A DNA stretch of 12,725 nucleotides. It comes from Beroe ovata. Taxonomy: Eukaryota > Ctenophora > Nuda > Beroida > Beroidae. Of the stretch, positions 1-6,493 are shown in pieces. The stretch covers positions 109,624 through 122,348 of the forward strand of contig CAMPET010000086.1 in the NCBI GenBank assembly GCA_946803715.1, given 5' to 3'. The notes under the pieces were generated by a model, which searched no databases, had not been told where the DNA came from, and saw only the letters and a list, made by a program, of their open reading frames with translations. Position numbers and translations under genes: made by a program. Position 1 is the first letter of the stretch. Each line of letters opens with the position of its first letter.

Positions 1-37
1 TGTCTGTGAAACGCTCGCTTTGGATCTCCTTATCTTC

Positions 38-124
38 TTATCTTGCTCGTGGGTTGTTGTAGTAAGCGATACAGTTCGTAGCTACCAGACTCCGAAACCC
101 CAGTGTCTCCCGGTCTTCTTCCAC
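38..124 (-). CDS. Gene A, putative terminal exon (28 codons + stop)
   Basis: I do not recognise the protein. On the minus strand an acceptor (...TTTCCAG) precedes base 124. A phase-0 reading runs for 28 codons, starting VEEDRETLGF and ending NNPRAR, to TAA at 40-38. The upstream exon (311-562) ends at a phase-0 donor, so the join keeps frame. The same layout, a phase-0 donor after a DVVYV exon and then a short last exon, is seen in gene B (875-952 and 1686-1763). The peptide itself does not resemble the gene B terminal exon. A second frame of the same bases (ending LLQQPTSKIRR) is also open, so the frame is uncertain. The intron 125-310 carries an ACAACC-rich repeat. Confidence 0.3.
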   Translation of the reverse strand: MEEDRETLGFRSLVATNCIAYYNNPRAR

Positions 125-129
125 CTGGA

Positions 130-193
130 AACAACCATGGGACAACCAATAAACAACCATGAAACAACCCATAAAACAACCATTGAACAACCT
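130..193. repeat. Degenerate ACAACCAT short tandem repeat
   Basis: ACAACC occurs six times at irregular spacing of about 9-13 bases (ACAACCATGG, ACAACCAAT, ACAACCATG, ACAACCCAT, ACAACCATTG, ACAACC). It lies in the putative gene A intron, next to the acceptor as read on the minus strand. Confidence 0.7.
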
Positions 194-310
194 TCAAAAG
201 AACCTCTGAATCTAACCACAAAACAATTTTTAATACTCGCATATAGCATCAACACATCATGAAAATTGGATTAACGGCGGCAAAATCACGGAAGCAATCA
301 TCCCACTTAC

Positions 311-562
311 CGATGTTTCTCGTTGGAGCGGCGAAACTACGTACACAACATCTTGTCGAGACGGATTGAAAAACGTCGGTTCCGAACACCGATCTTCGTT
401 CATGATATTCGGAAGTAAAAGTTTCGATACCCGCCCTTTCAGCTGGATATCATCCGATTTGCACAGGGTGTTAACTGCCGATCGTGCGATAAGCTGCGAT
501 GCTATCTCCATATTTCTTTCGCAAAATTCCAGTTTTTCTTGATGTGACAAAACGACATACAT
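311..562 (-). CDS. Gene A, penultimate exon with DVVYV motif, family unknown
   Basis: The minus-strand reading frame is open from about 610 and has its first ATG at 562. It runs 84 codons to base 311, where CATCG|GTAAGTG is a strong splice donor in phase 0. The last residues, FFNPSRQDVVYVVSPLQR, align with the 75-nt gene B exon (IFDPKSSDVVYVINSFKK): F, P and DVVYV are shared, with conservative changes around them. I do not recognise the family. No signal peptide follows the ATG at 562, so that ATG may be internal. Acceptor-like sites near 599 are alternatives for the exon start. Further upstream the same frame is open again from about 750 to a single in-frame TGA at 613-611, so more coding sequence or a broken reading frame could lie there. 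Confidence 0.4.
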
Positions 563-874
563 GAGCGAAGGAAATAGAGTCTGTCGTGATAACGGTCGTC
601 TGACACCGTTTCAGATGCAATTTTCCGGTTTGCATCGAAATATCATGTACAGCGTATCTGATTTTATCGATGATGTAAGCTTATAGGTTCGAGGAGCTAA
701 TTTGATTATCATGGAGTTACAATTACGGTTTATCAGGAATTTGGGTACAGTTACTCAATTAGGTATTTGAAATTGAAACTATGAAATTGTTTCAAATTGT
801 AAATGGCAGAATGATATGTAGACACACATCTATAATGCAACCTTCCTCGGACTGCCAATGTCCAGTTCTGTCCA

Positions 875-952
875 CTAAATATGTCCGTATCTGTACTGAT
901 GGACACACCAGCCATGGGAGTCAATTGCTGGTCTAGGAGGTCTCTTGATAAC
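875..952 (-). CDS. Gene B copy 1, putative terminal exon
   Basis: On the minus strand, CCCTTTCTCACAG is a good acceptor before base 952. A phase-0 frame then gives 25 codons (VIKRPPRPAIDSHGWC...RYGHI) and TAG at 877-875. The copy at 1686-1763 encodes the same 25 residues with a synonymous change in Asp-Ser-His, while the intron just upstream of the acceptor differs at many bases. That contrast is what coding constraint would produce. The peptide is basic and aromatic with one Cys. I do not recognise it. It joins in phase to 1068-1142 across a 115-bp intron. Confidence 0.45.
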   Translation of the reverse strand, partial: VIKRPPRPAIDSHGWCVHQYRYGHI

Positions 953-1067
953 CTGTGAGAAAGGGAACGATTTGATGTGATGCCTCACAAACGCAAAAGT
1001 CAGAGAATTCAAGATAATTTACCGAATTCAACTTAATTTAAAGTAATCAGCAAATAAATGGACAAAC

Positions 1068-1142
1068 CTTTTTGAAGCTATTTATCACATAGACCACATC
1101 AGAACTCTTTGGATCGAAAATTGTGAGTTTTTCCGTTTCTTC
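1068..1142 (-). CDS. Gene B copy 1, 75-nt exon with DVVYV motif
   Basis: A 25-codon exon (EETEKLTIFDPK...INSFKK) runs from acceptor AAGCAG|GAAGAA to donor AAAAAG|GTTTGT, both phase 0. The amino acids are identical in copy 2 (1885-1959), with one silent GAT/GAC difference. Just upstream of the acceptor the copies differ by changes that would be non-synonymous if coding (Val/Ala, Thr/Ser), which supports an intron there, although an ATG at 1199 keeps the frame open. The motif matches the gene A exon. Function unknown. Confidence 0.5.
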
Positions 1143-1473
1143 CTGCTTACTCCTTGAGTCAAGAGGAATAGCAGCAATGGTGGGAACGCAAGACATCATG
1201 AAAAAACAACAGCAAAACGAAACCCGGATATCAGTGGGGAAGAAATTTCCAGGGGAAATAATTTAGATTATACCACTTCAGTTTCTAGGTAACATGACCC
1301 GTGTTACTCTTTCTGTTTGTAATGTTGAGACAAGAAGGAATTACTCGTTAATACGGTATTTCAAAATACGAAACATACACCAGATTCGTTCATGGAGTCC
1401 TGCTGAAGCCTATCCTAAAACCCAACACAATGGTCTTGTTTGAAGTTCCTCAGTCTTCCACAATTGTCTCCTC

Positions 1474-1541
1474 TGATCCCTCCATCACTCCTGGTACCCC
1501 CATCCCCTCTCTGATTCCTCCATCACTCCTGGTATCCCCCA
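1474..1541 (-). pseudogene. Gene B copy 1, truncated repeat region of the 5' exon
   Basis: Two units of the 13-residue WGIPGVMEES repeat are present, but the spacing of their starts is 38 bp (1474, 1512) against 39 bp in copy 2. The missing A shifts the frame and creates an early TGA within the next unit. The segment ends at the N at 1542, so the signal peptide and first codons are absent. It is either a broken copy, an intronic stretch, or a sequencing or assembly error at a contig end. Confidence 0.45.
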
Positions 1542-1542
1542 N
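1542..1542. other. Single ambiguous base (N) at a duplication junction
   Basis: The N sits exactly between the end of duplication copy 1, inside the minisatellite, and the start of copy 2. It may stand for a minimal-size scaffold gap rather than one unknown base. Confidence 0.8.
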
Positions 1543-1685
1543 ATTTGGGTACAGTTACTCAATTAGGTATTTGAAATTGAAACTATGAAATTGTTTTAAA
1601 TTGTAAATGGCAGAATGATATGTAGACACTAGACACACATCTATAATGCAACTGTCCTCAGACTGCCAATGTCCAGTTCTGTCCA

Positions 1686-1763
1686 CTAAATATGTCCGTA
1701 TCTGTACTGATGGACACACCAGCCATGAGAGTCAATTGCTGGTCTAGGAGGTCTCTTGATAAC
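1686..1763 (-). CDS. Gene B copy 2, putative terminal exon
   Basis: Acceptor CTGTGTGTCACAG precedes base 1763. The frame gives 25 codons plus TAG and is residue-identical to copy 1 (875-952). The join to 1885-1959 is phase 0 over a 121-bp intron. If exon 1 splices as proposed, this would be the C-terminus of a small secreted protein of about 108 residues ending QYRYGHI. Function unknown. Confidence 0.45.
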   Translation of the reverse strand, partial: VIKRPPRPAIDSHGWCVHQYRYGHI

Positions 1764-1884
1764 CTGTGACACACAGAGACGATTTGATGGGATGCCTCAC
1801 AAACGCAAAAATTAAGTCAGAGAATTCAAGATAATTTACCGAATCCAACTTAATTTAAAGTAGTCAGCAGATAAATGGACAAAC

Positions 1885-1959
1885 CTTTTTGAAGCTATTT
1901 ATCACATAGACCACATCAGAACTCTTTGGGTCGAAAATTGTGAGTTTTTCCGTTTCTTC
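1885..1959 (-). CDS. Gene B copy 2, 75-nt exon with DVVYV motif
   Basis: Same exon as 1068-1142: acceptor AAGCAG|GAAGAA and donor AAAAAG|GTTTGT, 25 codons, phase 0 at both ends, identical residues. Its core FDPKSSDVVYVINSFKK is homologous to the gene A exon ending at 311. The sequence has no Cys and is not hydrophobic, so it is not a membrane segment. Confidence 0.5.
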
Positions 1960-2257
1960 CTGCTTACTCCTTGAGTCAAGAGGAATAGCAGCAATTGAGG
2001 GAGCGCAAGACATTATGATAAAACAACTGCAAAACAGAACCCGGATATCAGTGTAGGAGAAATTTCCGGAGGAAATAATTTAGATTATACTACTTCAGTT
2101 TCTAGGTAACATGACCCGTGTAACTCTTTCTGTTTGTAATGTTGAGACAAAAAGCAATTACTCGTTTACATGGTATTTCAAAATGCACCAGATTCGTTCA
2201 TGGAGTCCTACTGAAGCCTATCCTAAAACCCAACACAATGATCTTGTTTGGTGTCCT

Positions 2258-2527
2258 TCAATCTTCCACAATTATCTCCTCTGATTCCTCCATCACTCCT
2301 GGTATCCCCCATTCCCTCTCTGATTCCTCCATCACTCCTGGTATCCCCCATACCCTCTTTGATTCCTCCATCACTCCTGGTATCCCCCATCCTTTCCCCA
2401 AATTTCTTCTCTGTCTCACAATCTCGAGTTCAGTCTCTTTCTCCATCTCCTCCTCCAAGGCGATGTTGTCAGAGAGTTGAATGGAAAGTTGGCTGAGGGC
2501 CAGAAGCAGGAGGATGAATCTGAACAT
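2258..2527 (-). CDS. Gene B copy 2, exon 1: signal peptide plus 13-residue repeats
   Basis: The ATG at 2527 starts a classic secretory leader: MFRF, then the hydrophobic run ILLLLALSQLSIQL, with cleavage plausible after about residue 18-20. An acidic stretch (ALEEEMEKETELE) and a basic VRQRR follow. Then come three copies of WGIPGVMEES separated by KR, ER and EE pairs, and TGA at 2260-2258. The layout resembles a secreted pro-peptide with tandem modules, and KR after the first repeat could be a processing site. An alternative is splicing at AAGAGG|GTATGG (exon end 2354), which joins in phase 0 to 1885-1959 and makes the later repeats intronic. The frameshift in the matching part of copy 1 favours that. 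I do not recognise the family. Confidence 0.5.
   Translation of the reverse strand: MFRFILLLLALSQLSIQLSDNIALEEEMEKETELEIVRQRRNLGKGWGIPGVMEESKRVWGIPGVMEESEREWGIPGVMEESEEIIVED
2282..2398. repeat. 39-bp minisatellite, three units
   Basis: TGATTCCTCCATCACTCCTG starts at 2282, 2321 and 2360, an exact 39-bp period, i.e. 13 codons on the minus strand. It overlaps gene B exon 1. Confidence 0.9.
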
Positions 2528-2590
2528 ATTTTCCCGTCCTAGAAGTGGGAATTGAGTGAAAGTCCGACAAAGTTAATATAAGTTTCTACA
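2528..2590 (-). promoter_or_regulatory. Possible core promoter / 5' UTR of gene B copy 2
   Basis: On the minus strand a TATA-like CTTATATTAAC lies at about 2582-2572, roughly 45-55 bases upstream of the ATG. A start site near 2545 would leave a very short 5' UTR. Further upstream, TGACTCAT (about 2697) and ATGACGTA (about 2624) resemble AP-1/CRE sites. All are short matches and remain unproven. Confidence 0.25.
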
Positions 2591-3420
2591 AATCTACAAG
2601 TACAACAGCAAAGTTCGAGACTCATGACGTATCATTCTTGTCAACTAGATACAACTAATGATTAGGTAGTAGGTACTCAAGAGACTCATCTGCTGGTGAC
2701 TCATCACGAAACGACTTGCTTACTCAAACTTCATATCTATACTCGCCCGTTAATGTCGAGTGGATGCGTGTCGCATTCTTGTTAGGACTTTACTGCATGA
2801 GCATCTTTTGTTGGTGTAATTTGCCCTAGTTTGGGATTTTTTGAATTGAAATGACGGTAGATTAAATCCATTGTCGCAGCCCTAGTGCTGGTTTGTCTAT
2901 TGTGATGTTTCTAGACGAGCTTAACCATAGTTGACCAATATAATGAGAGGTAGATTGTTCAAGAATGACAAAGATATCGTGAAGACAAACCATTGCGATG
3001 ATCTTTTAACCGTAACGGTAATCGCACATACCATCTTTAAGGGTGGCACTGTTACTGTTAGCGGTAATCATAATCTTGTGACTTGTTACTACGAACCGTG
3101 ACCAATGGTCACTAACCTTTTGTTCCAGCATTGTTCCTTATCCGCCCATTCATCCCTTTCAAATTATCCCTACAAATTTCAACTTGTTTCATCCATTCCT
3201 CGGCCAATAACCACTATGGCGGATCAGAAGTCGCTCGACCGTGGATCTGAAGTCGACCGATCGGATCAGAAGTCGCTCGACACACCAGAAAACCCTAGAT
3301 GACCCCGATTATCCCTTAACACACCCTTAATAACCCCCATTTCCTTTAGCGGCGCACCCAAAATGACCCCCAAACGCGTTATATTTCTTATTAGTTACAT
3401 TGACATCCCTCCACCAATAG
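2591..3420. other. Apparent non-coding stretch upstream of the cysteinyl-tRNA synthetase exons
   Basis: I find no supported exon here on either strand. If the synthetase gene is intact, this is part of an intron. A short ORF at 3105-3302 is explained by the GGATCAGAAGTCG repeat and has no family signature. Confidence 0.5.
3221..3281. repeat. GGATC(A/T)GAAGTCG short tandem repeat
   Basis: A 19-base unit (GGATCAGAAGTCGCTCGAC) occurs at 3221 and again at 3263, with a diverged copy (GGATCTGAAGTCGACC) between them at 3243. Confidence 0.8.
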
Positions 3421-3564
3421 GCTGAGAAAGCTGCTGCACGTGAACGCGCGGCTCAAGAAAAGTTGGAGAAAGGGAAGTTGTCGCCACGGGAACTGTTCCG
3501 AACTCCTGCCTACTCAGCGTGGGATGAGGAGGGAATGCCGACTCACGATGCAAAGGGCGCTGAG
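3421..3564 (+). CDS. CARS1: Cysteinyl-tRNA synthetase (cytoplasmic), penultimate exon
   Basis: This 48-codon exon runs from acceptor CCACCAATAG to donor GAG|GTGAGG, with phase-0 ends. It opens with an Ala/Glu/Lys-rich helix (AEKAAARERAAQEKLEKGKL), then SPRELF and DEEGMPTHDAKGAE. The order basic helix, then a [SP]xE[LM]F motif, then a D-E-x-G-[LM]-PTHD block is the C-terminal extension of animal/fungal cytoplasmic cysteinyl-tRNA synthetase, which ligates cysteine to tRNA-Cys. The catalytic HIGH and KMSKS regions lie upstream and are not in this window. The preceding exon was not found in the 0.9 kb to the left; the gene either has a long intron holding gene B or is a partial copy. Confidence 0.88.
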
Positions 3565-3709
3565 GTGAGGGAACCGCGTGAGCACTCACGCAGTAAATCA
3601 CGCGGTGTCAGTACGCGTGCGCGTGATATGACAGCTCACGCGTTTTGATGATAAACCTCACGCTTCAGTGGCTCCAAAAACTTCGCAATTTCGCATTTCT
3701 TCGTTTCAG

Positions 3710-3808
3710 GTGACCCAATCACAGTTGAAGAAGCTGAAAAAGCAGTATGCAAATCAAGACAAGCTCCACAAAGCGTATCTTCAGCATTTCTCTGATTTGG
3801 AAATTTAG
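3710..3808 (+). CDS. CARS1: Cysteinyl-tRNA synthetase (cytoplasmic), last exon and stop
   Basis: Acceptor CTTCGTTTCAG lies at 3709. The phase-0 frame gives 32 codons, VTQSQLKKLKKQYANQDKLH then KAYLQHFSDLEI, and TAG at 3806-3808. The pattern LKKLKKxxxxQ.KL.K.YLQ is the conserved last helix of the cytoplasmic enzyme. The intron from 3565 to 3709 is 145 bp. The open frame, intact splice sites and retained intron argue against a processed pseudogene. The gene symbol follows the vertebrate name; orthology is inferred from this C-terminal piece only. Confidence 0.9.
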   Translation: MTQSQLKKLKKQYANQDKLHKAYLQHFSDLEI

Positions 3809-4220
3809 ATCGTTTGGGCTAGGATAGAGGGGTTTTAGTTTGTGAGTGTTTACTTGTAGTCTGTAGTTATCTGATTCCTTTGAAGATCGTCTCTTAATTG
3901 ATTCCGCCAGCCATCTGATTCTGTAATTCTAGTCTCTAGTTTAAGAATTAGGAAATTATCGAATTGAAACAACATTTATGAGTTAGTAACAATTTGAATA
4001 CTCGAATATACAGGTTGATTGATAAAATAGAATTAGTATACCAAAAACCACGAGGTACAGCTTTCATTTGAAATCAAAAATCCAAGCCTCATCATACCTT
4101 AAATAGCAATTTAACTTTAATAGATCAGAACGAATTGTTAGAAACGTTCTTTTGAAATAATAATGCAAAGCTATAGCATCGCATTATGGGAAATGAAACG
4201 TTGAATAAAATAAACAAATA
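3809..4220 (+). other. Probable 3' UTR of the cysteinyl-tRNA synthetase gene
   Basis: AT-rich non-coding sequence follows the stop. The first clear AATAAA on this strand is at 4204-4209 (TTGAATAAAATAAAC), giving a 3' UTR of about 0.4 kb if used. Confidence 0.4.
4204..4209 (+). terminator. Candidate polyadenylation signal AATAAA
   Basis: A canonical hexamer about 400 bases after the synthetase stop, in AT-rich context. It is the only strong candidate seen between the stop and 4300. Confidence 0.35.
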
Positions 4221-4479
4221 CATACATAGATTTAGTTTACAAAAGTAAAACCTATGGTCCAAATCAACACTATGTACAGGAAACAGGATGATGGATTTCA
4301 CACAAATTCCAGCAGGGCTAAATTATCAAATGAAGATCTGTTCATCGTGCGAAGTTAAACGATCTAATAGGTCAGCTATGCAGCTTAATTTAAGTGTGAA
4401 GAGCCCGGTTTGTTGTAAGTAAATGACATCCGAAAAAAATTGAAGATGGATTTTTCATTCTGTCCTCAACTCCAGTCCC

Positions 4480-4581
4480 TCATGTCACATTGTTTGCATA
4501 TCTGGGGTTACTCACAGGTCTCACCCTGAGTAATGTTTGTGATGCAGAGCCATTAGTAGTCACTGCTTTCCCTTTTTGTCC
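4480..4581 (-). CDS. Possible terminal exon of an unrecognised minus-strand gene
   Basis: On the minus strand, ATTCTTCTTACAG is a strong pyrimidine-rich acceptor before base 4581. The phase-0 frame runs 33 codons (GQKGKAVTTNGSASQTLLR, then VRPVSNPRYANNVT) to TGA at 4482-4480. A donor-like CAGG|GTGAGA lies inside, so this could also be an internal exon of 19 codons. The composition (Gly, Lys, Thr, Ser, Asn) suits a disordered C-terminal tail. It could join in phase 0 to 5014-5085. No family recognised. Confidence 0.28.
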   Translation of the reverse strand, partial: GQKGKAVTTNGSASQTLLRVRPVSNPRYANNVT

Positions 4582-5013
4582 CTGTAAGAAGAATTCGGTC
4601 AGCTTTTTTGTCCACCCTGCGCGCGTCAGGTCTCAAAACTTATCCGCCCTGTGAACTCGATGAATATATATCGCGCGTGCGCCGCGCACTGTAAAATCGT
4701 TCACATACTACCAAGCAAACTTTGTTTCGCGCGTTACAAATTCTATGAAATAATTTGACATGTTTAACATTGTTTAAGACGGCTATTATAATGATCTATT
4801 GAATTCTTAAACGAGACCCGTTTGAATGTCTTATAAGCAGAAATGAGTCTGAGTTTCCAAAAGACAGAGGATGCGAATTAATCGAGAATTAGATAATTAG
4901 TGCTATTAGGAGACACATTGTTAGTGTTATGAGCCATAAGAAGTGATCTCGAAAGTACTAATGAGCAGGTTAGGTGACACAGTGACCAGCCACTCTATTC
5001 TTTACAAACTTAC

Positions 5014-5085
5014 TACTTCTCTAAGAAAGGCGATGTGTGTGTACTGTGTGGGAATGACAATTATGGAAATGCGTAGGGTGGACAA
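5014..5085 (-). CDS. Possible 72-nt exon of the same unrecognised gene
   Basis: Acceptor GATGTTCTTCACAG and donor GTA|GTAAGTTT bound 24 open codons on the minus strand (LSTLRISIIVIPTQ, then YTHIAFLREV). Both ends are phase 0, and 4480-4581 is phase 0 at its start. The peptide is hydrophobic but interrupted and is not a clear membrane helix. The opposite strand has a Cys-rich reading with a frame break, so coding strand is uncertain. Confidence 0.25.
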
Positions 5086-5406
5086 CTGTGAAGAACATCG
5101 GCGTTGGCAAATGTTCAAGGTGTGACTTAGCATTTCATTGAAGCCGGCTATTCTCCTGAAGCAAGCGGAATTCTAGATTTAATTGAATCTGATAGCATTT
5201 CCCTAACACCGAAGGCTTGAAATTATGCTGTTTTTGATCGTGCTCAAAGGATAACTGTTGCAGGAATGAACAATTTTCAAGTGTGCTCTCTGCTAATCCA
5301 ATGCTAGACGAATTGACCCAAATCAAGGATATTGATAGCGAATGCCAATGCCCACAGCCCCGATGAGGCTGTCTGCGTGCTCTGTAATCTGTAGAAACAC
5401 ACACAG

Positions 5407-5414
5407 GTAGCTGG
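5407..5414. repeat. Target-site duplication, left copy (GTAGCTGG)
   Basis: The 8 bases immediately before the element's CAGAGG end are repeated exactly at 6009-6016 after its other end. Eight bp is the hAT superfamily length. Confidence 0.9.
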
Positions 5415-6008
5415 CAGAGGCAAATATCTTTCGCGGTGTGTACGGAATCGCGAAATTTGGTGTTTTCCGCGACAAACCGCGAAATTTGGCGTTTTCCGCG
5501 ACAAATCGCGATTTTTTCAAATTCCCGCGAATAATCGCGAATTTGTGCGGTTTTCCGCGATAAATCGCGATATTTAAGAGAAATCCAGGGATTTCAAATG
5601 TTGACCAAACGTTATAAAACTTGACCAAACGTTACAAAAGTTGACCAAACGTTATAAAAGTTGACCAAACGTTACAAAAGTTGACCAAACGTTATAGATC
5701 ACAGTATCTCTAACAAGAATGCTATCTCGATTCATATTGCCACTGTTTGGTTCAATTTGTTGACACCAGATCAGATCACTTGACAAAACGTTTGATCGAC
5801 AAGATCGCGATTTCCATAATTTTAGCCGCGAAACTGCCGCGATTTTCCCATTTTAGCCGCGAAATTGCCGCGGATTTCCTCATTTTTGCCGCGGAACTGC
5901 CGCGAATTTCTCAATTTTTACCGCGATGCTGCCGCGAAATTTAGCAATTTTTCATTTCGCGGTGCCGCGAAATTTCGACTTTTTTACCGCGGAAGATATT
6001 TGCCTCTG
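5415..6008. mobile_element. hAT-type non-autonomous DNA transposon (MITE), 594 bp
   Basis: The ends are inverted repeats of 23 bp with one mismatch: left CAGAGGCAAATATCTT then TCGCGGT, right the complement with C for T. Both sides carry the 8-bp duplication GTAGCTGG. TIRs starting CAGAG/CAGGG and 8-bp duplications are hallmarks of the hAT superfamily. There is no transposase; ORFs inside are by-products of the repeats. The two flanks (about 5430-5580 and 5806-6000) hold about 22 CGCG motifs in phrases such as CCGCGAAAT and AATCGCGATT, in roughly 30-bp steps on the right. Subterminal motifs of this kind bind transposase in characterised hAT elements; that role here is inference. The centre holds a 20-bp array. 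The intact TSD and TIRs suggest recent insertion. Confidence 0.9.
5601..5695. repeat. 20-bp tandem array, five units, inside the hAT element
   Basis: TTGACCAAACGTTA(T/C)AAAA(G/C) starts at 5601, 5621, 5641, 5661 and 5681. The units alternate T and C at base 15, suggesting a 40-bp higher-order duplication. A decayed copy (TTGACAAAACGTTT) lies near 5780. Confidence 0.95.
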
Positions 6009-6016
6009 GTAGCTGG
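6009..6016. repeat. Target-site duplication, right copy (GTAGCTGG)
   Basis: Exact match to 5407-5414. Confidence 0.9.
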
Positions 6017-6493
6017 CCGCCACATTCAACTCACACAATATTCATATGTGTGTCCACTCGCATTTCTCACAGAAATAGTCACCGTTTTCTAACTCACACG
6101 CTCGCGGTCGGTACTATGGAGACATGGCTTGAGACAGGCTTGAGACACGAGTGAGACGTGTTTCGAGACACATTTTGAAGTGGACATGTATTCGCAACTC
6201 TAGAGAAGAGGCGTAGCTTGAGGTGTGTCATGGACATGTGACTGTGTTTGACTTGACGACCTTGTTGAATAGTGCATTACACTATACGAACCGGTTTTGC
6301 TGCATATTAGTCTAGTACTCACTCCACATGAGTATGGGTATGAGATTGAATGGCTGATTATAGAAATCTATTTACCTCCTTGATAGCTCCCGAATTCTTG
6401 CCCTGGAATAGTGAAATAGGATTGGTTAGGAATGAGAGATAGGAAACCCAGTGACAGTAAGTTGTCATGTTATAACAGGTATGCACGTCATTT
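6017..6493. other. No gene seen
   Basis: I see only short GCTTGAGACA / CGAGACAC repeats near 6128-6175 and no splice-bounded open frame worth listing. Confidence 0.5.

Larger units (their letters stand above)
739..1541. repeat. Tandem duplication, copy 1 (about 0.8 kb)
   Basis: This segment begins ATTTGGGTACAGTTACTC and repeats almost base for base from 1543. Copies differ by scattered substitutions and small indels; the offset grows from 804 to 817 and returns to 809. It carries gene B copy 1 exons 2 and 3 on the minus strand. It stops at 1541 inside the 39-bp minisatellite, directly before an N at 1542. Confidence 0.9.
1543..2350. repeat. Tandem duplication, copy 2
   Basis: This is the counterpart of 739-1541. 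It begins at ATTTGGGTACAG right after the N and carries the same exon order. Beyond 2350 the sequence continues through a third minisatellite unit to the gene B start codon, which copy 1 lacks. Confidence 0.9.

Noticed and set aside
4288-4414. + strand open segment ATGATGGATTTC... ending at a strong donor GTTTGTT|GTAAGTAAA
   Set aside because: Only 42 codons, no partner exon in phase, and it lies in or just after the synthetase 3' UTR. I kept it as a note, not a gene.
4987-5131. + strand Cys-rich reading (CVLCGNDNYGN, then one frame over GKCSRCDLAFH) resembling a decayed zinc-binding finger
   Set aside because: It needs a one-base frame correction, has stops on both sides, and the opposite strand has a cleaner splice-bounded exon over the same bases. 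Chance Cys spacing is likely.
5304-5628. Minus-strand ORFs with repeated SRKTPNFA-like phrases
   Set aside because: They are translations of the hAT element's CGCGAAATTTGG subterminal repeats.
5601-5695. CRISPR-like array
   Set aside because: The units are contiguous 20-mers with no unique spacers, inside a transposon in an animal genome.
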